A stretch of 64,000 nt of DNA from NCBI GenBank assembly GCA_963824705.1, contig CAWGQE010000003.1, forward strand, positions 2,170,001 to 2,234,000. Direction: 5' to 3'. The notes below the pieces were generated by a model, which saw only the letters and a list, made by a program, of their open reading frames with translations, did not search any database and was not told where the DNA came from. Shown piece by piece: positions 23,622 through 32,102 of this stretch. This DNA is from VRUE01 sp963824705. Its GTDB lineage: Bacteria; Actinomycetota; Thermoleophilia; Solirubrobacterales; 70-9. How positions within the stretch are numbered: position 1 is the first letter of the stretch; each line of letters starts with the position of its first letter. A program made the translations under genes and the position numbers.

Positions 23622-24254
23622 ATGGCAGAGGGAATTTCGATTGTTCTGGCCGATGACCACACGGTCGTGCGACGGGCGCTACGCCTGTTGTTGGAAGAGG
23701 AGCCCGGCTTCGAGGTCGTGGCCGAGGCAGAGGACGCCGAAGGGGCCATCCGCTACCTGCGCGGCCACAAGCCCGACGTCCTGATCCTCGATCTGAACAT
23801 GCCCGGACGGCCCAGTTTGGAGGCGATCGGGGAGATGCGCGAGGCCTCGCCGGAGACCAAGATCGTCGTCCTGACGATGCAGCAAGAGACCGCTTTCGCG
23901 CGGCGCGCGTTGCAGCAGGGAGTGCTCGGCTACGTGCTCAAGGAGGCGGCCGACGACGAACTGGTTCAGGCCGTGCGCAGCGCCGCGGCCGGCGAGACCT
24001 ACCTGCAACCGGCGCTCGGAGCGAAGCTTGCAGCCGAACCGGAACAAAGCGCCGCAAGCGACCTGAGCGAGCGCGAGACCGATGTCCTGCGCCTGATCGC
24101 CCTCGGCCACACCAACGCCGAGATCGCCGAGAAGCTCTTCATCAGCGTGCGCACCGTGGAGACCCACCGGGCCCACATCCAGCAAAAGCTCGGGGTGAGC
24201 AGCCGCGCCGAGCTGGTTCAGAGCGCGCTATCCCGAGGCCTCGTCGAAACCTGA
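23622..24254 (+). CDS. NarL/FixJ-family response regulator
   Basis: A 210 aa regulator. The receiver domain is SIVLADDHTVVRRALRLLLEE..., with the phospho-acceptor Asp in VLILDLNMPG and the conserved Lys in GYVLKEAADDEL. The LuxR-type HTH is LSERETDVLRLIALGHTNAEIAEKLFISVRTVETHRAHIQQKLGVSSRAELVQ. It almost certainly pairs with the histidine kinase converging from the right; the two genes overlap by 27 bp tail to tail. Confidence 0.93.
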   Translation: MAEGISIVLADDHTVVRRALRLLLEEEPGFEVVAEAEDAEGAIRYLRGHKPDVLILDLNMPGRPSLEAIGEMREASPETKIVVLTMQQETAFARRALQQGVLGYVLKEAADDELVQAVRSAAAGETYLQPALGAKLAAEPEQSAASDLSERETDVLRLIALGHTNAEIAEKLFISVRTVETHRAHIQQKLGVSSRAELVQSALSRGLVET

Positions 24255-25736
24255 GCCGGCCGTCGCGGGGACCAACGGCACGGAGGCCATCACCCTGGTG
24301 CCGGCGCCTGATCCGGATTCGATCTGCAGCTCGCCCCCGGCGAGCTCGACTCGCTCGCGCATCCCGGTCAGGCCAAAGCCGCTGTATCGGCCCACCGGGT
24401 CGAAGCCCTGGCCATCGTCGGAGATGAGGACATCGAGGCGATCTTCCCTGCCCTGGATCTGCAGATCGATACGGTCGGCGCGGGCGTGCTTGACGATGTT
24501 GGTCAGGGCCTCCTGCACGAGCCTGTAGACGACCGTTTCCAGCTCGGTGTCGAGGCGCTCCGCGTCGAGCCGCAGGTCGGTCACCAACTCGATCGCGGCG
24601 CTGTGGCGCACCCGCTCGGCCAGATCCTCCAGGGCAGCGACCAAGCCCAGCTGGTCGAGCGTCGCGGGGCGCAGCTCGGTGATCAGCCCGCGCAGATCGT
24701 CGATGTCGCGCCCCACCTCGCGCAGCCCCTCTTCCACCGCACCGGTGAGCCGCTCCGGGTCGCCGCTCTTGAGCGCCGAGGAAAGGAGCAAGCGGCGGGA
24801 TCCCATCCCCTGCAGAACCGAGTCGTGCAGCTCCCGCGCCCAGCGCGCCCGCTCGCGCTCCGCCGCCATCAGGTTCTGGCGCAGGCGCTCCTCGGTCACC
24901 GACTGGACCGTCGCCACCGCGGTCGCGGCGCTGGTCGCGGCAGCGGCCAGCAGGCGCTCGTCTTCGGGGTGGAAGCGAGGACCTTCCTCAAGCCGGTCCA
25001 GGGCGACGATCGCACCCAGCCTCCTGCCGCGAAAGTCGAGTGGCACGACCAACGCGGCGCGCGCGTCGAGCCCGATGCCCTGTGCCGCGCCCAGCCCCTC
25101 CTCGGAGCCGACCCGCTCGACCGTCACATAGCGACCCACGGGCGCATCGCCACACTCACCAGCCGCGGCGACCACCTCGCTGCGACCGCTGTCGCGCAGC
25201 AGGACGAGCAGCGAGCGGGCACCGACCAGCGTACGGGCCCGCTTGGCGATCGTCTCCAGCACGCGCGCGCGGTCGGTCTCGCCGCCGACGGCCCGGGCGA
25301 TCTCGGTCGTCGCCTCGAGCCCGTGCACGGCCCGCTCGAGAGCGCCTCGCTCCTCCTCGGACTGTCCGTAGAGGCGGATGTTGAAGATCGCCACCGCGGC
25401 CCATTCGGCGAGGATCGTCGTTGCCTCCTCGTCGGCGGCATCGAAGTCGCCGCCACCCTCCTTCGCGCTCAGGTAGAGCTTGCCGTAAACCTGTCCGCGC
25501 ACGACTATCGGGACGCCGAGGAAGTCGGGCTTCGGGGGACGTCCATGGATGAAGCGCTCGCGCTCGCGCCCGCCCTCGTCGAGGATCCCAAGGGCGGCGT
25601 AGCGCGCACCCGTCAGCTCCCGCCCCACCTCGACCACCTCGCTCAGCACCGCCTCGAGGTCAAGCTGGGCGACCAAGCCCCTGCCGACGTCGATCAGCCG
25701 GCGAAGACGATGCTCGTCCAGAACATCGCGGTCCAC
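24228..25736 (-). CDS. GAF-domain sensor histidine kinase (NarL-partner type)
   Basis: A 502 aa cytoplasmic kinase without obvious TM segments. Two GAF-like regions are visible: LEAVLSEVVEVGRELTGARYAALGILDEGG...VYGKLYLS, and a second beginning RARVLETIAKRARTLVGARSLLVLLRD. The HisKA_3 phospho-acceptor is ERARWARELHDSVLQGMGSRRLLL. The HATPase has VLISDDGQGFDPV and SGFGLTGMRERVELAGGEL. The layout resembles DevS/DosT-type kinases, so redox or small-molecule sensing is plausible. Start GTG 25736. It converges with its presumed response regulator rather than lying in tandem. Confidence 0.92.
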   Translation of the reverse strand: MDRDVLDEHRLRRLIDVGRGLVAQLDLEAVLSEVVEVGRELTGARYAALGILDEGGRERERFIHGRPPKPDFLGVPIVVRGQVYGKLYLSAKEGGGDFDAADEEATTILAEWAAVAIFNIRLYGQSEEERGALERAVHGLEATTEIARAVGGETDRARVLETIAKRARTLVGARSLLVLLRDSGRSEVVAAAGECGDAPVGRYVTVERVGSEEGLGAAQGIGLDARAALVVPLDFRGRRLGAIVALDRLEEGPRFHPEDERLLAAAATSAATAVATVQSVTEERLRQNLMAAERERARWARELHDSVLQGMGSRRLLLSSALKSGDPERLTGAVEEGLREVGRDIDDLRGLITELRPATLDQLGLVAALEDLAERVRHSAAIELVTDLRLDAERLDTELETVVYRLVQEALTNIVKHARADRIDLQIQGREDRLDVLISDDGQGFDPVGRYSGFGLTGMRERVELAGGELQIESGSGAGTRVMASVPLVPATAGSGFDEASG

Positions 25737-25824
25737 TCTTAAGAAATTACCGCAAATGACGAGAAACGACCGGGTGAACTTCGCGGCCGTGATTAATAGA
25801 TCAGCGCAGTGTTCTAAGGTCCAC

Positions 25825-26529
25825 GTGATCTTTGCCAGGGGAACAGCGACCCTTGCGCTGGCTGCCGCGCTGGTGCTGACTCTCGGTTGCGCATCCGCGT
25901 CGCCACAGGGTCAGGTCGTCGTGCACGGAGCCGCCTCCGGCTCTCACCTCAAGTTGAGCATGAGCGGCAACAACCTGGTCGTCCACGGGTGGATGGGGCC
26001 CAAAGCCGGGGCCGGGTGTCGCCTCACGCACCATCGCAACCTTGCAACCTGCCGCCTCGCCGGCGCCGGCGGGGTCGAACTCGACATGGGCCCGTCTGGC
26101 GACTTCGTCGAAGTGCAGGACAAGCTGCCGGTCCCCCTGACCGTCCACCTCGGCGACGGCTCCGACAAATTCATCGGCAACGGCGAGCCCGACACCTGTT
26201 ACTCGGAAGGGGCGCGGCGCAACCGCTGCATCGGCGGCGGGGGCGACGACATCTGCATCACCGGCGAGCAGAACAGCGACTGCGTCGGCGACGCCGGCGA
26301 CGACTACTGCCAGACCGGCGCCGGCAGCGACGGCTGCTGGGGCGGCCCGGGTGACGACGTATGCCGGATGGGACCGGGTCGAGACGGTTGCCACGGCGAA
26401 GGCGGTCACGACGAGCTCTACGGCGGCCCCAGCGCGGACCAGCTCTATGGCGGCGACGGCTATGACGCCTGCGACGGCCTGCCCGGCTGGGGGCGTTCGC
26501 ACGAATGCGAGACCGGCCCCCAACGCTGA
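25825..26529 (+). CDS. Secreted RTX-like repeat protein with cysteine at the hydrophobic repeat position
   Basis: A 234 aa protein from GTG 25825, with a hydrophobic export signal (ATLALAAALVLTLGCASA) that could be a weak lipobox. The frame opens at ATG 25756. The C-terminal half is made of nine-residue repeats: GGGDDICIT, GEQNSDCVG, DAGDDYCQT, GAGSDGCWG, GPGDDVCRM, GPGRDGCHG, EGGHDELYG, GPSADQLYG, GDGYDACDG. This follows the calcium-binding RTX consensus GGxGxDxUx, but Cys replaces the hydrophobic U in most repeats. It probably folds as a short beta-roll, perhaps disulfide-linked. It is divergent from the kinase gene. Confidence 0.75.
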   Translation: MIFARGTATLALAAALVLTLGCASASPQGQVVVHGAASGSHLKLSMSGNNLVVHGWMGPKAGAGCRLTHHRNLATCRLAGAGGVELDMGPSGDFVEVQDKLPVPLTVHLGDGSDKFIGNGEPDTCYSEGARRNRCIGGGGDDICITGEQNSDCVGDAGDDYCQTGAGSDGCWGGPGDDVCRMGPGRDGCHGEGGHDELYGGPSADQLYGGDGYDACDGLPGWGRSHECETGPQR

Positions 26530-26562
26530 CCGGGTCCTGCCCGCGGGTGGATTTCCCTGCCG

Positions 26563-26626
26563 TGTCGATTTCGCCGTTTGCCGTTCGTCGTAGGGGTAGA
26601 GACACCCAAACTCAAGGAGGACGACG
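26563..26626 (+). promoter_or_regulatory. Candidate ECF42-type promoter and RBS of the DGPF-sigma operon
   Basis: TGTCGA (26563-26568) and CGTC (26586-26589) are separated by 17 nt. From memory, ECF42 sigma factors recognise a TGTCGA -35 with a CGA/TC-type -10, and they regulate their own DGPF operons. A strong ribosome-binding site, AAGGAGG, precedes the DGPF ATG. Confidence 0.6.
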
Positions 26627-27034
26627 ATGCGATTCATGATGCTGATGTACCCGGGGATCGACACCGACGCGGAGAGCTGGGAACCCAGCGCCGAGGACGT
26701 AGGGGCGATGACCAGGTTCAACGAGGAGCTGAACAAGGCCGGCGTGCTGCTCTCGCTCGACGGCTTGCGACCGCCGGGGGACGGTGCCCGGGTCCGCTTT
26801 GGCGGCGGCACCCCGACGGTCACCGACGGTCCCTTCGCCGAGGCCAAGGAGGTCGTCGGCGGCTACTGGCTGATCCAGGCGTCCTCGAGGGAGGAGGCGG
26901 TCGAGTGGGCCACGCGCTGCCCCGCCAACGAGGGCGACTTCATCGAGGTGCGCCGTGTCTACGAGATGGAGGATTTCCCCGAGGACGTGCAGGCTGCCGG
27001 GCAGCTCTCAAAGAGGCCGCCCGAGCAGACGTGA
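26627..27034 (+). CDS. DGPF-domain (YciI-like/YCII-related) protein
   Basis: A 135 aa protein with the defining motif TDGPFAEAKEVVGGYWLIQASSREEAVEWATRCP. It starts MRFMMLMYPG, also typical. The YciI/DGPF fold is a ferredoxin-like dimer of unknown chemistry. Such genes are the standard partners of ECF42 sigma factors. The stop overlaps the sigma-factor start (GTGA), confirming one operon. Confidence 0.93.
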   Translation: MRFMMLMYPGIDTDAESWEPSAEDVGAMTRFNEELNKAGVLLSLDGLRPPGDGARVRFGGGTPTVTDGPFAEAKEVVGGYWLIQASSREEAVEWATRCPANEGDFIEVRRVYEMEDFPEDVQAAGQLSKRPPEQT

Positions 27035-28308
27035 GCCGCGGCCCCGAGACGGGCTCCGATGCCGGCCGCGCGATCGAGGCCGTCTGGCGAATCGAGTCGC
27101 CGCGGCTGATCGCCGGCCTGGCGAGGATGAGCGGCGACGTCGGCCTCGCCGAGGACCTGGCGCAGGACGCGCTGGTGGCGGCGCTGGAGCGGTGGCCGGA
27201 GTCGGGCGTCCCGGATAGCCCGGGCGCCTGGCTCATGGCCACGGCGAAGAACCGGGCGATCGACCTGGCGCGGCGCGGCAAGCGCTTCGAGGATCGCCGC
27301 GAGCTGCTGGCGCGCGAGGCGGGGATGCGGATGGCGATGGACGCCGCCGAGCACGAGGCGGCGCTGGGCGGCCTGGGCGACGACCTGCTCGGCCTGATCT
27401 TCACCTGCTGCCACCCGTTGCTCTCGACCGAGGCGCGGGTGGCGCTGACGCTGCGCCTGCTGGGTGGCCTGGGGACGGAGGAGATCGCGCGGGCGTTCCT
27501 CGTCTCGGACTCGACGGTTGCGCAGCGGATCGTGCGTGCCAAGCGCACGCTGAAGGAGGCACACGCGCCGTTCGAGGTCCCCCAGGGCGCGGAGCTCGAC
27601 GAGCGGCTGCCCTCGGTGCTGGAGGTGATCTACCTCGTCTTCAACGAGGGCTACGCGGCAACCGCGGGCGAGAGCTGGATGCGGCTCGACCTCTGCGAGG
27701 AGGCGCTGCGCCTGGGTCGAGTCCTCGCCGGCCTGGTGCCGAAGCAACCCGAGGTGCACGGCCTCGTGGCGCTGATGGAGATCCAGGCGTCGCGGGCGAG
27801 GGCACGCATCGGCCCGGGCGGAGAGCCGGTGCTGCTGCTCGACCAGGACCGAGCGCGCTGGGATCCACTGTTGGTGCGGCGTGGTCTCGCCGCCCTGGAA
27901 CGGGCCGAAAAGCTCGGTCGCGGCAGCTTCGGCCCCTACACGGTGCAAGCGGCGATCGCGGCATGTCACGCGCGGGCTCGGCGTGCCGAGGAAACCGAGT
28001 GGGGGCGGATCGCGGCGCTCTACGATGCGCTCGCCCAGCTCACCCCCTCCCCCGTCGTCGAGTTGAACCGCGCCGTCGCGGTTGGAATGGCGTTCGGGCC
28101 CGACGCGGGTCTGGAGCTGGTCGATGCACTGGCGGCCGGGGAAGAGCTGGGCGGCTACCACCTCCTGCATAGCGTCCGCGCCGACCTGCTCGCCAAGCTC
28201 GGCCGCCCCACCGAGGCGAGGGACGAATTCGAGCGCGCCGCGGCGATGACCGAGAACGCCCGCGAGCGCGATCTGCTGCTCGAGCGAGCTCGTATAGTCG
28301 GCGCGTGA
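27031..28308 (+). CDS. ECF42-type RNA polymerase sigma factor with TPR-like C-terminal domain
   Basis: A 425 aa protein from GTG 27031. Sigma region 2 is AVWRIESPRLIAGLARMSGDVGLAEDLAQDALVAALERWPESGVPDSPGAWLMATAKNRAIDLARR. Region 4 is LLGGLGTEEIARAFLVSDSTVAQRIVRAKRTLKEA. The roughly 200-residue C-terminal helical extension (VLEVIYLVFNEGYAATAGE... to LAKLGRPTEARDEFERAAAMTENARERDLLLERA) is the TPR-like domain characteristic of ECF42. No anti-sigma factor is present, as usual for this group. The next gene overlaps by 4 bp. Confidence 0.93.
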   Translation: MSRGPETGSDAGRAIEAVWRIESPRLIAGLARMSGDVGLAEDLAQDALVAALERWPESGVPDSPGAWLMATAKNRAIDLARRGKRFEDRRELLAREAGMRMAMDAAEHEAALGGLGDDLLGLIFTCCHPLLSTEARVALTLRLLGGLGTEEIARAFLVSDSTVAQRIVRAKRTLKEAHAPFEVPQGAELDERLPSVLEVIYLVFNEGYAATAGESWMRLDLCEEALRLGRVLAGLVPKQPEVHGLVALMEIQASRARARIGPGGEPVLLLDQDRARWDPLLVRRGLAALERAEKLGRGSFGPYTVQAAIAACHARARRAEETEWGRIAALYDALAQLTPSPVVELNRAVAVGMAFGPDAGLELVDALAAGEELGGYHLLHSVRADLLAKLGRPTEARDEFERAAAMTENARERDLLLERARIVGA

Positions 28309-29057
28309 CCGAGGTCGCCTACGACCGCATGGGGATCGGCTACAGCGCCGTCCGGCGGCCGGAGCCGCGGATCGCGGTGCGGATCGAGGCAGCCCTGGGA
28401 GAGGCGAGCAGCGTGCTCAACGTCGGCGCCGGCACTGGCTCCTACGAGCCCACCGATCGCGACGTGATCGCACTCGAGCCCTCGCGGGAGATGATCGCCC
28501 AGCGCCCGCCGGGATCGGCGCCAGTGGTCGAAGGCTTTGCCGAGGATCTGCCCTTCGAGGACGACAGCTTCGATGCGGCGATGGCGCTGATCACGGTCCA
28601 TCACTGGACCGATTTGCAAGCCGGCCTGACCGAGATGGTGCGGGTGGCCAGGGAACGGGCGATCGTCCTCACCTTCACCCCGGTGCCACCCGAGGATCCT
28701 TGGATGAGGCGCGATTACTTCCCGCGAATCCTCGATTTCCACACCCGCGTGATGCCGCCGATCGACGAGCTGACGACGATGCTCTCCAACGCCTCGGTCG
28801 AGCCGGTACCGATTCCAAACGGCTGCGCCGACGGCTTCTGGCTGGCGATCTGGGATCGGCCCGAGATGCATCTCGATCCGGACGTCCGCCGTGCCAGCTC
28901 GAGCTGGCACCAGATGCCTGCGGACGAAGTCGAGCGCGGTCTGGCGAAGCTGGAGGCCGACCTGGAGAGCGGTCGATGGGACGAGCGCAACGGCCACCTG
29001 CGCGAAGCGCCGCAGCTGGATGTCGGCCTGCGCCTGGTGACCGCCGAGCTCGGCTAG
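28305..29057 (+). CDS. Class I SAM-dependent methyltransferase
   Basis: A 250 aa protein. Motif I is VLNVGAGTGSYEP (about residues 38-50), the acidic strand 2 end is VIALEPSREMIAQR, and post-I motifs are VEGFAEDLPFEDDSFDAAMALITVHHWTD. The small-molecule acceptor is unknown. The GTG start overlaps the ECF42 stop, so it is translated with the DGPF-ECF42 pair. It converges with the membrane protein at 29054, overlapping by 4 bp. Confidence 0.9.
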   Translation: MTEVAYDRMGIGYSAVRRPEPRIAVRIEAALGEASSVLNVGAGTGSYEPTDRDVIALEPSREMIAQRPPGSAPVVEGFAEDLPFEDDSFDAAMALITVHHWTDLQAGLTEMVRVARERAIVLTFTPVPPEDPWMRRDYFPRILDFHTRVMPPIDELTTMLSNASVEPVPIPNGCADGFWLAIWDRPEMHLDPDVRRASSSWHQMPADEVERGLAKLEADLESGRWDERNGHLREAPQLDVGLRLVTAELG

Positions 29058-29776
29058 ACGGTCGGGTCGGGCGCTACCGGGGGCGGCGGGGGCGTGGCGG
29101 TCTGGGTGCCTTGCTCGATCTCCCGCAGACCGAAATAGATGACCGCGGCGACGAGCGCCACGACGGGCGCCGTGATGGTCGAGCTGATCACGTTGAAGAG
29201 GATCAGAACCCCGAGGCTGCCCGAGATCCCGCTGCCGATCGCGCCGAGGATGCCCTGAACGACGGCGACGATGATGAAGACGACGACGATCACACCGAAT
29301 ACCTGCCAGCCGTTGCCGCGGACCAGCTGCCGCGAGCGGCCGAAGGCGTCAATGGCGCCGCTGCGCTCGACCACGATCACCGGCGCGATAACCGACCAGA
29401 TCGTCAGCAGGATCAGGCCGGGGACGATGAGGACAAGGAAGCCGATCCCGATCCCGATCCCGGCCAGAATGCCAGCCCCGATCAGCGACAGGATCACGGG
29501 CCCCGTAGAACGCACGAGGTCCTCGACGGAGGAGTCGCGGCGGCCGTCCTGGACGTCGCTGACGAGCCCGACGACCATCCCCTGGTAGAGCGTCCCGGCA
29601 ACGACGCTGACCGCAAGCGCGAGCGGCACCAAGATGAGACTGCCGGCGAGGATCGCGTTGATCACCGCGACGATCAGGAAGAGGCCGAACGCAACCGGCA
29701 GAAGCACTCCCGCCTGTGAGCCGTAGATGGAAAAGGCCTGACTGAGGGTGCCGCCGACATCGAGCTTTCTGTTCAT
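29054..29776 (-). CDS. Multi-pass membrane protein of unknown function
   Basis: A 240 aa protein from ATG 29776 (MNRKLDVGGTLSQAFSIYGSQAGVLLPVAFGLFLIVAVINAIL). About six TM segments are visible, some very Gly/Ile-rich (ILSLIGAGILAGIGIGIGFLVLIVPGL), plus SVIAPVIVVERSGAIDAFGRSRQLVRGNGWQVFGV, which is typical of the glycerophosphoryl diester phosphodiesterase membrane domain/DUF975-like families. The tail is proline-rich. The open frame continues to 29902, but that part is the translated tRNA-Ser and is excluded. Confidence 0.84.
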   Translation of the reverse strand: MNRKLDVGGTLSQAFSIYGSQAGVLLPVAFGLFLIVAVINAILAGSLILVPLALAVSVVAGTLYQGMVVGLVSDVQDGRRDSSVEDLVRSTGPVILSLIGAGILAGIGIGIGFLVLIVPGLILLTIWSVIAPVIVVERSGAIDAFGRSRQLVRGNGWQVFGVIVVVFIIVAVVQGILGAIGSGISGSLGVLILFNVISSTITAPVVALVAAVIYFGLREIEQGTQTATPPPPPVAPDPTV

Positions 29777-29829
29777 GGCGGTCTGCTTCGACCCCACCGT
29801 GCTCGACCCTTCCGGTGGGCGCAACAAAG

Positions 29830-29916
29830 CGGAGGGGGTGGGATTCGAACCCACGAGCGCCTTGCGACGCCAACGGTTTTCGAGACCGTCCCGTTCAACC
29901 ACTCCGGCACCCCTCC
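29830..29916 (-). tRNA. tRNA-Ser (anticodon CGA)
   Basis: Class II tRNA. The acceptor GGAGGGG pairs with CCCCTCC, the anticodon stem ACGGT/ACCGT encloses CTCGAAA giving CGA, a long variable arm follows, and the T arm is GTGGG-TTCGAAT-CCCAC. The discriminator is G and CCA is not encoded. The length is 87 nt. Confidence 0.96.
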
Positions 29917-30032
29917 AGGGAACTCGGCGCGGCGGCTGATTCTACGGAGGGCGGCGCGAGCCGGGCGCGCTTGCGGGAACCGCCGTGTTTTTCATCGCTC
30001 AAGACCCGGCCGGTCGGCGTCGATGAAAAAGC

Positions 30033-31982
30033 GTGCAAAGCAAGGAGCAGACCCGCATCGGGCGGTGGTTCGACCGCCACCCCGTGCCGCTGCGTGCGTT
30101 TGCGCTCTGTGCGCTGGTGTGGGGCATCGGCTACCTGATCTGGAGGATCGGCTGGAGTGGCGAAGGTGCCAGCCCCGTCGCCTTCGCGATGCTGCTGGTG
30201 ACCGAGATCTACGGGCTCTGGGCGCTCGGCACCCTCGCCTGGTACTCGTGGTCGCAGCCGCCCGCCGTGCGCCCGCCCGCCACGCCAGGACGCAAGATCG
30301 ACGTCTACGTCTGCACCTTTGACGAGCCCTTCGAGGTGGTGGCGGCGACGCTGGCCGGCTGCCGCGCGCTCACCTACCCGCACACGACCTACCTGCTCGA
30401 CGACGGGCGGCGTCCCGAGATGAAGGAGCTGGCGAAGGTCGCCGGCGCCGAGTACCTGACCCGCCCCGACAACTCCCACGCCAAGGCGGGCAACATCAAC
30501 GCCGCCCTGCCTCGCACCGATGGCGAGCTGGTGCTGATGCTCGACGCCGACCACGTGCCGATGCCCGACGCGCTCGACGCCATGGTCGGCTACTTCGACG
30601 ACGAGCGGGTCGCGCTGGTGCAGAGCCCGCACGATTTCTTCAACCATGACTCGGTCCAGCATTACGTCGTCGGCCGCCACGAGCAGTCGCTCTTCTACCG
30701 CGTCGTCTGCCCTGGCAAGGACCGCCACGGCGCCGCCTACTGGTGTGGCTCGGCGGCGCTGCTGAGGCGCCAGGCGCTGCTCGAGATCGGCGGTGTCGCC
30801 ACCGAGACGATTGCCGAGGACTTCCACACGACGATCCGCCTGCTGCGCCACGACTGGAGCAGCCATTACCACGACGAGGTCCTGGTTCAGGGCCTCGCCC
30901 CGCACGACCTCGACGGCTACCTGCTGCAGCGCGATCGCTGGGCGCGCGGCAACCTCGCCGTCTTCACGCTGCCCGAGTCCCCCCTGCGCGCCCGTGAGCT
31001 GCGCCCCGTTCAACGCCTCTCCTACTTCGTCAGCCTCGCCGCCTACCTGGCACCGCCGATGCGCCTGCTGCTACTGGCGACGCTGGGGCTGGTGATGTGG
31101 ACGGGCGAGCTACCGATGAAGATCAGCGTGGTGGCGCTGGCGGCGCTCTGGCTGCCATCGGTCAGCCTCAACCTGCTCGCCGGCTCGGCCCTCACCCGTG
31201 GCTACATGAAGATCGGTGAGACCGCCCACTACGAGCTGCTGACGATGGAGATCTACACGCGGGCGCTGCGCTGCATCGTCCGCCCCGGCCGCACTGCCTT
31301 CAAAGTGACGCCGAAGCAAGGTGCTGACGGTGGTGGAATCGCGGCCGTTCGCAAGCTGCACCTGGTGGTCCTCGCGGCGATCGTCCTGATCGGAGGCACG
31401 GCGCTGCGCCTGCTCGACCTCGCCGGCGTGGGCCCACTGCCCGACCTGCCCGGGATCGCGGCGGTGATCGTGCCGCTGCTCGGCCTGATCGAGCTGCGCC
31501 GCGTCCTGCGCACTCTGCTCGCCGTCGGCAAGCGCCAGCAGCGCCGCCAGATCTACCGCTTCGAGGGCGAAGCTCCGGCGCACTGCTTCGCCGCCGGCGG
31601 CCACATCGGCGGGCAGCTCGTCGACGCCAGCGCCGCAGGGGTCGGCCTCGTCCTCGACGCACCGGTGAGCGTCGGCGAACGACCGGCGGTCCTGCTCGAG
31701 CTGGAGGAGGCGACCGGGGAGGCCCACGAGGTTGCCGCCCAAGTGGAGGTCCGCTCCTGCCGCGAGGTCGATGGCCGCTTCTTGGTCGGGGCGACGATCG
31801 AGGCGATGGACCCCTCTTCGCGGATGCGCCTGATGGAGTGGTGCTACGTCGTCTGCAGCCACGAGCGCCTGCGCGGCCACCGCCCCGCAGCCCCGGCACC
31901 GGAGTCCGAGGCGATCGTGATGCCGCTCGATGCGGCTCCGGCGCCGAAGCCGGCACTCGAGCAAGCTCCGGAAGCCGCTTGA
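30033..31982 (+). CDS. Cellulose-synthase-like family 2 glycosyltransferase with PilZ-like C-terminus
   Basis: A 649 aa membrane enzyme that polymerises a beta-linked polysaccharide. Two N-terminal TMs are followed by the GT2 catalytic core with D123/D124 (DDG), D171-D173 (DAD), D263 (TIAEDFHT) and Q299-W303 (QRDRW), the D,D,D,QxxRW signature of processive synthases. Further TMs follow, then a C-terminal beta-domain starting near residue 500 (RQIYRFEGEAPAHC) that resembles PilZ. The canonical RxxxR/DxSxxG match is loose (LVDASAAGVGL), so cyclic-di-GMP control is uncertain. No bcsB- or bcsZ-type partners are adjacent. Confidence 0.88.
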   Translation: MQSKEQTRIGRWFDRHPVPLRAFALCALVWGIGYLIWRIGWSGEGASPVAFAMLLVTEIYGLWALGTLAWYSWSQPPAVRPPATPGRKIDVYVCTFDEPFEVVAATLAGCRALTYPHTTYLLDDGRRPEMKELAKVAGAEYLTRPDNSHAKAGNINAALPRTDGELVLMLDADHVPMPDALDAMVGYFDDERVALVQSPHDFFNHDSVQHYVVGRHEQSLFYRVVCPGKDRHGAAYWCGSAALLRRQALLEIGGVATETIAEDFHTTIRLLRHDWSSHYHDEVLVQGLAPHDLDGYLLQRDRWARGNLAVFTLPESPLRARELRPVQRLSYFVSLAAYLAPPMRLLLLATLGLVMWTGELPMKISVVALAALWLPSVSLNLLAGSALTRGYMKIGETAHYELLTMEIYTRALRCIVRPGRTAFKVTPKQGADGGGIAAVRKLHLVVLAAIVLIGGTALRLLDLAGVGPLPDLPGIAAVIVPLLGLIELRRVLRTLLAVGKRQQRRQIYRFEGEAPAHCFAAGGHIGGQLVDASAAGVGLVLDAPVSVGERPAVLLELEEATGEAHEVAAQVEVRSCREVDGRFLVGATIEAMDPSSRMRLMEWCYVVCSHERLRGHRPAAPAPESEAIVMPLDAAPAPKPALEQAPEAA

Positions 31983-31983
31983 A

Positions 31984-32073
31984 CGGAGAGGGTGGGATTC
32001 GAACCCACGAGGCGGGTTAACCCCGCCCACGCGATTTCCAGTCGCGCTCCTTAAGCCACTCGGACACCTCTCC
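31984..32073 (-). tRNA. tRNA-Ser (anticodon GGA)
   Basis: Class II tRNA. The acceptor GGAGAGG pairs with CCTCTCC, the anticodon loop CTGGAAA gives GGA, the variable arm is long and GC-rich, and the T arm is GTGGG-TTCGAAT-CCCAC. The discriminator is G and CCA is not encoded. The length is 90 nt. It abuts the glycosyltransferase stop codon. Confidence 0.96.
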
Positions 32074-32102
32074 GGGGTCCTGCTCGAAGGGTATTGGCTC
32101 CG

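Noticed and set aside
29777..29902. N-terminal extension of the membrane protein at 29054
   Set aside because: The extra residues are a translated tRNA-Ser gene, so the start was moved to ATG 29776.
11702..32073. tRNA genes as integration sites of a mobile element
   Set aside because: No integrase, transposase or direct repeat of a tRNA 3' end was seen near any of the four tRNAs.
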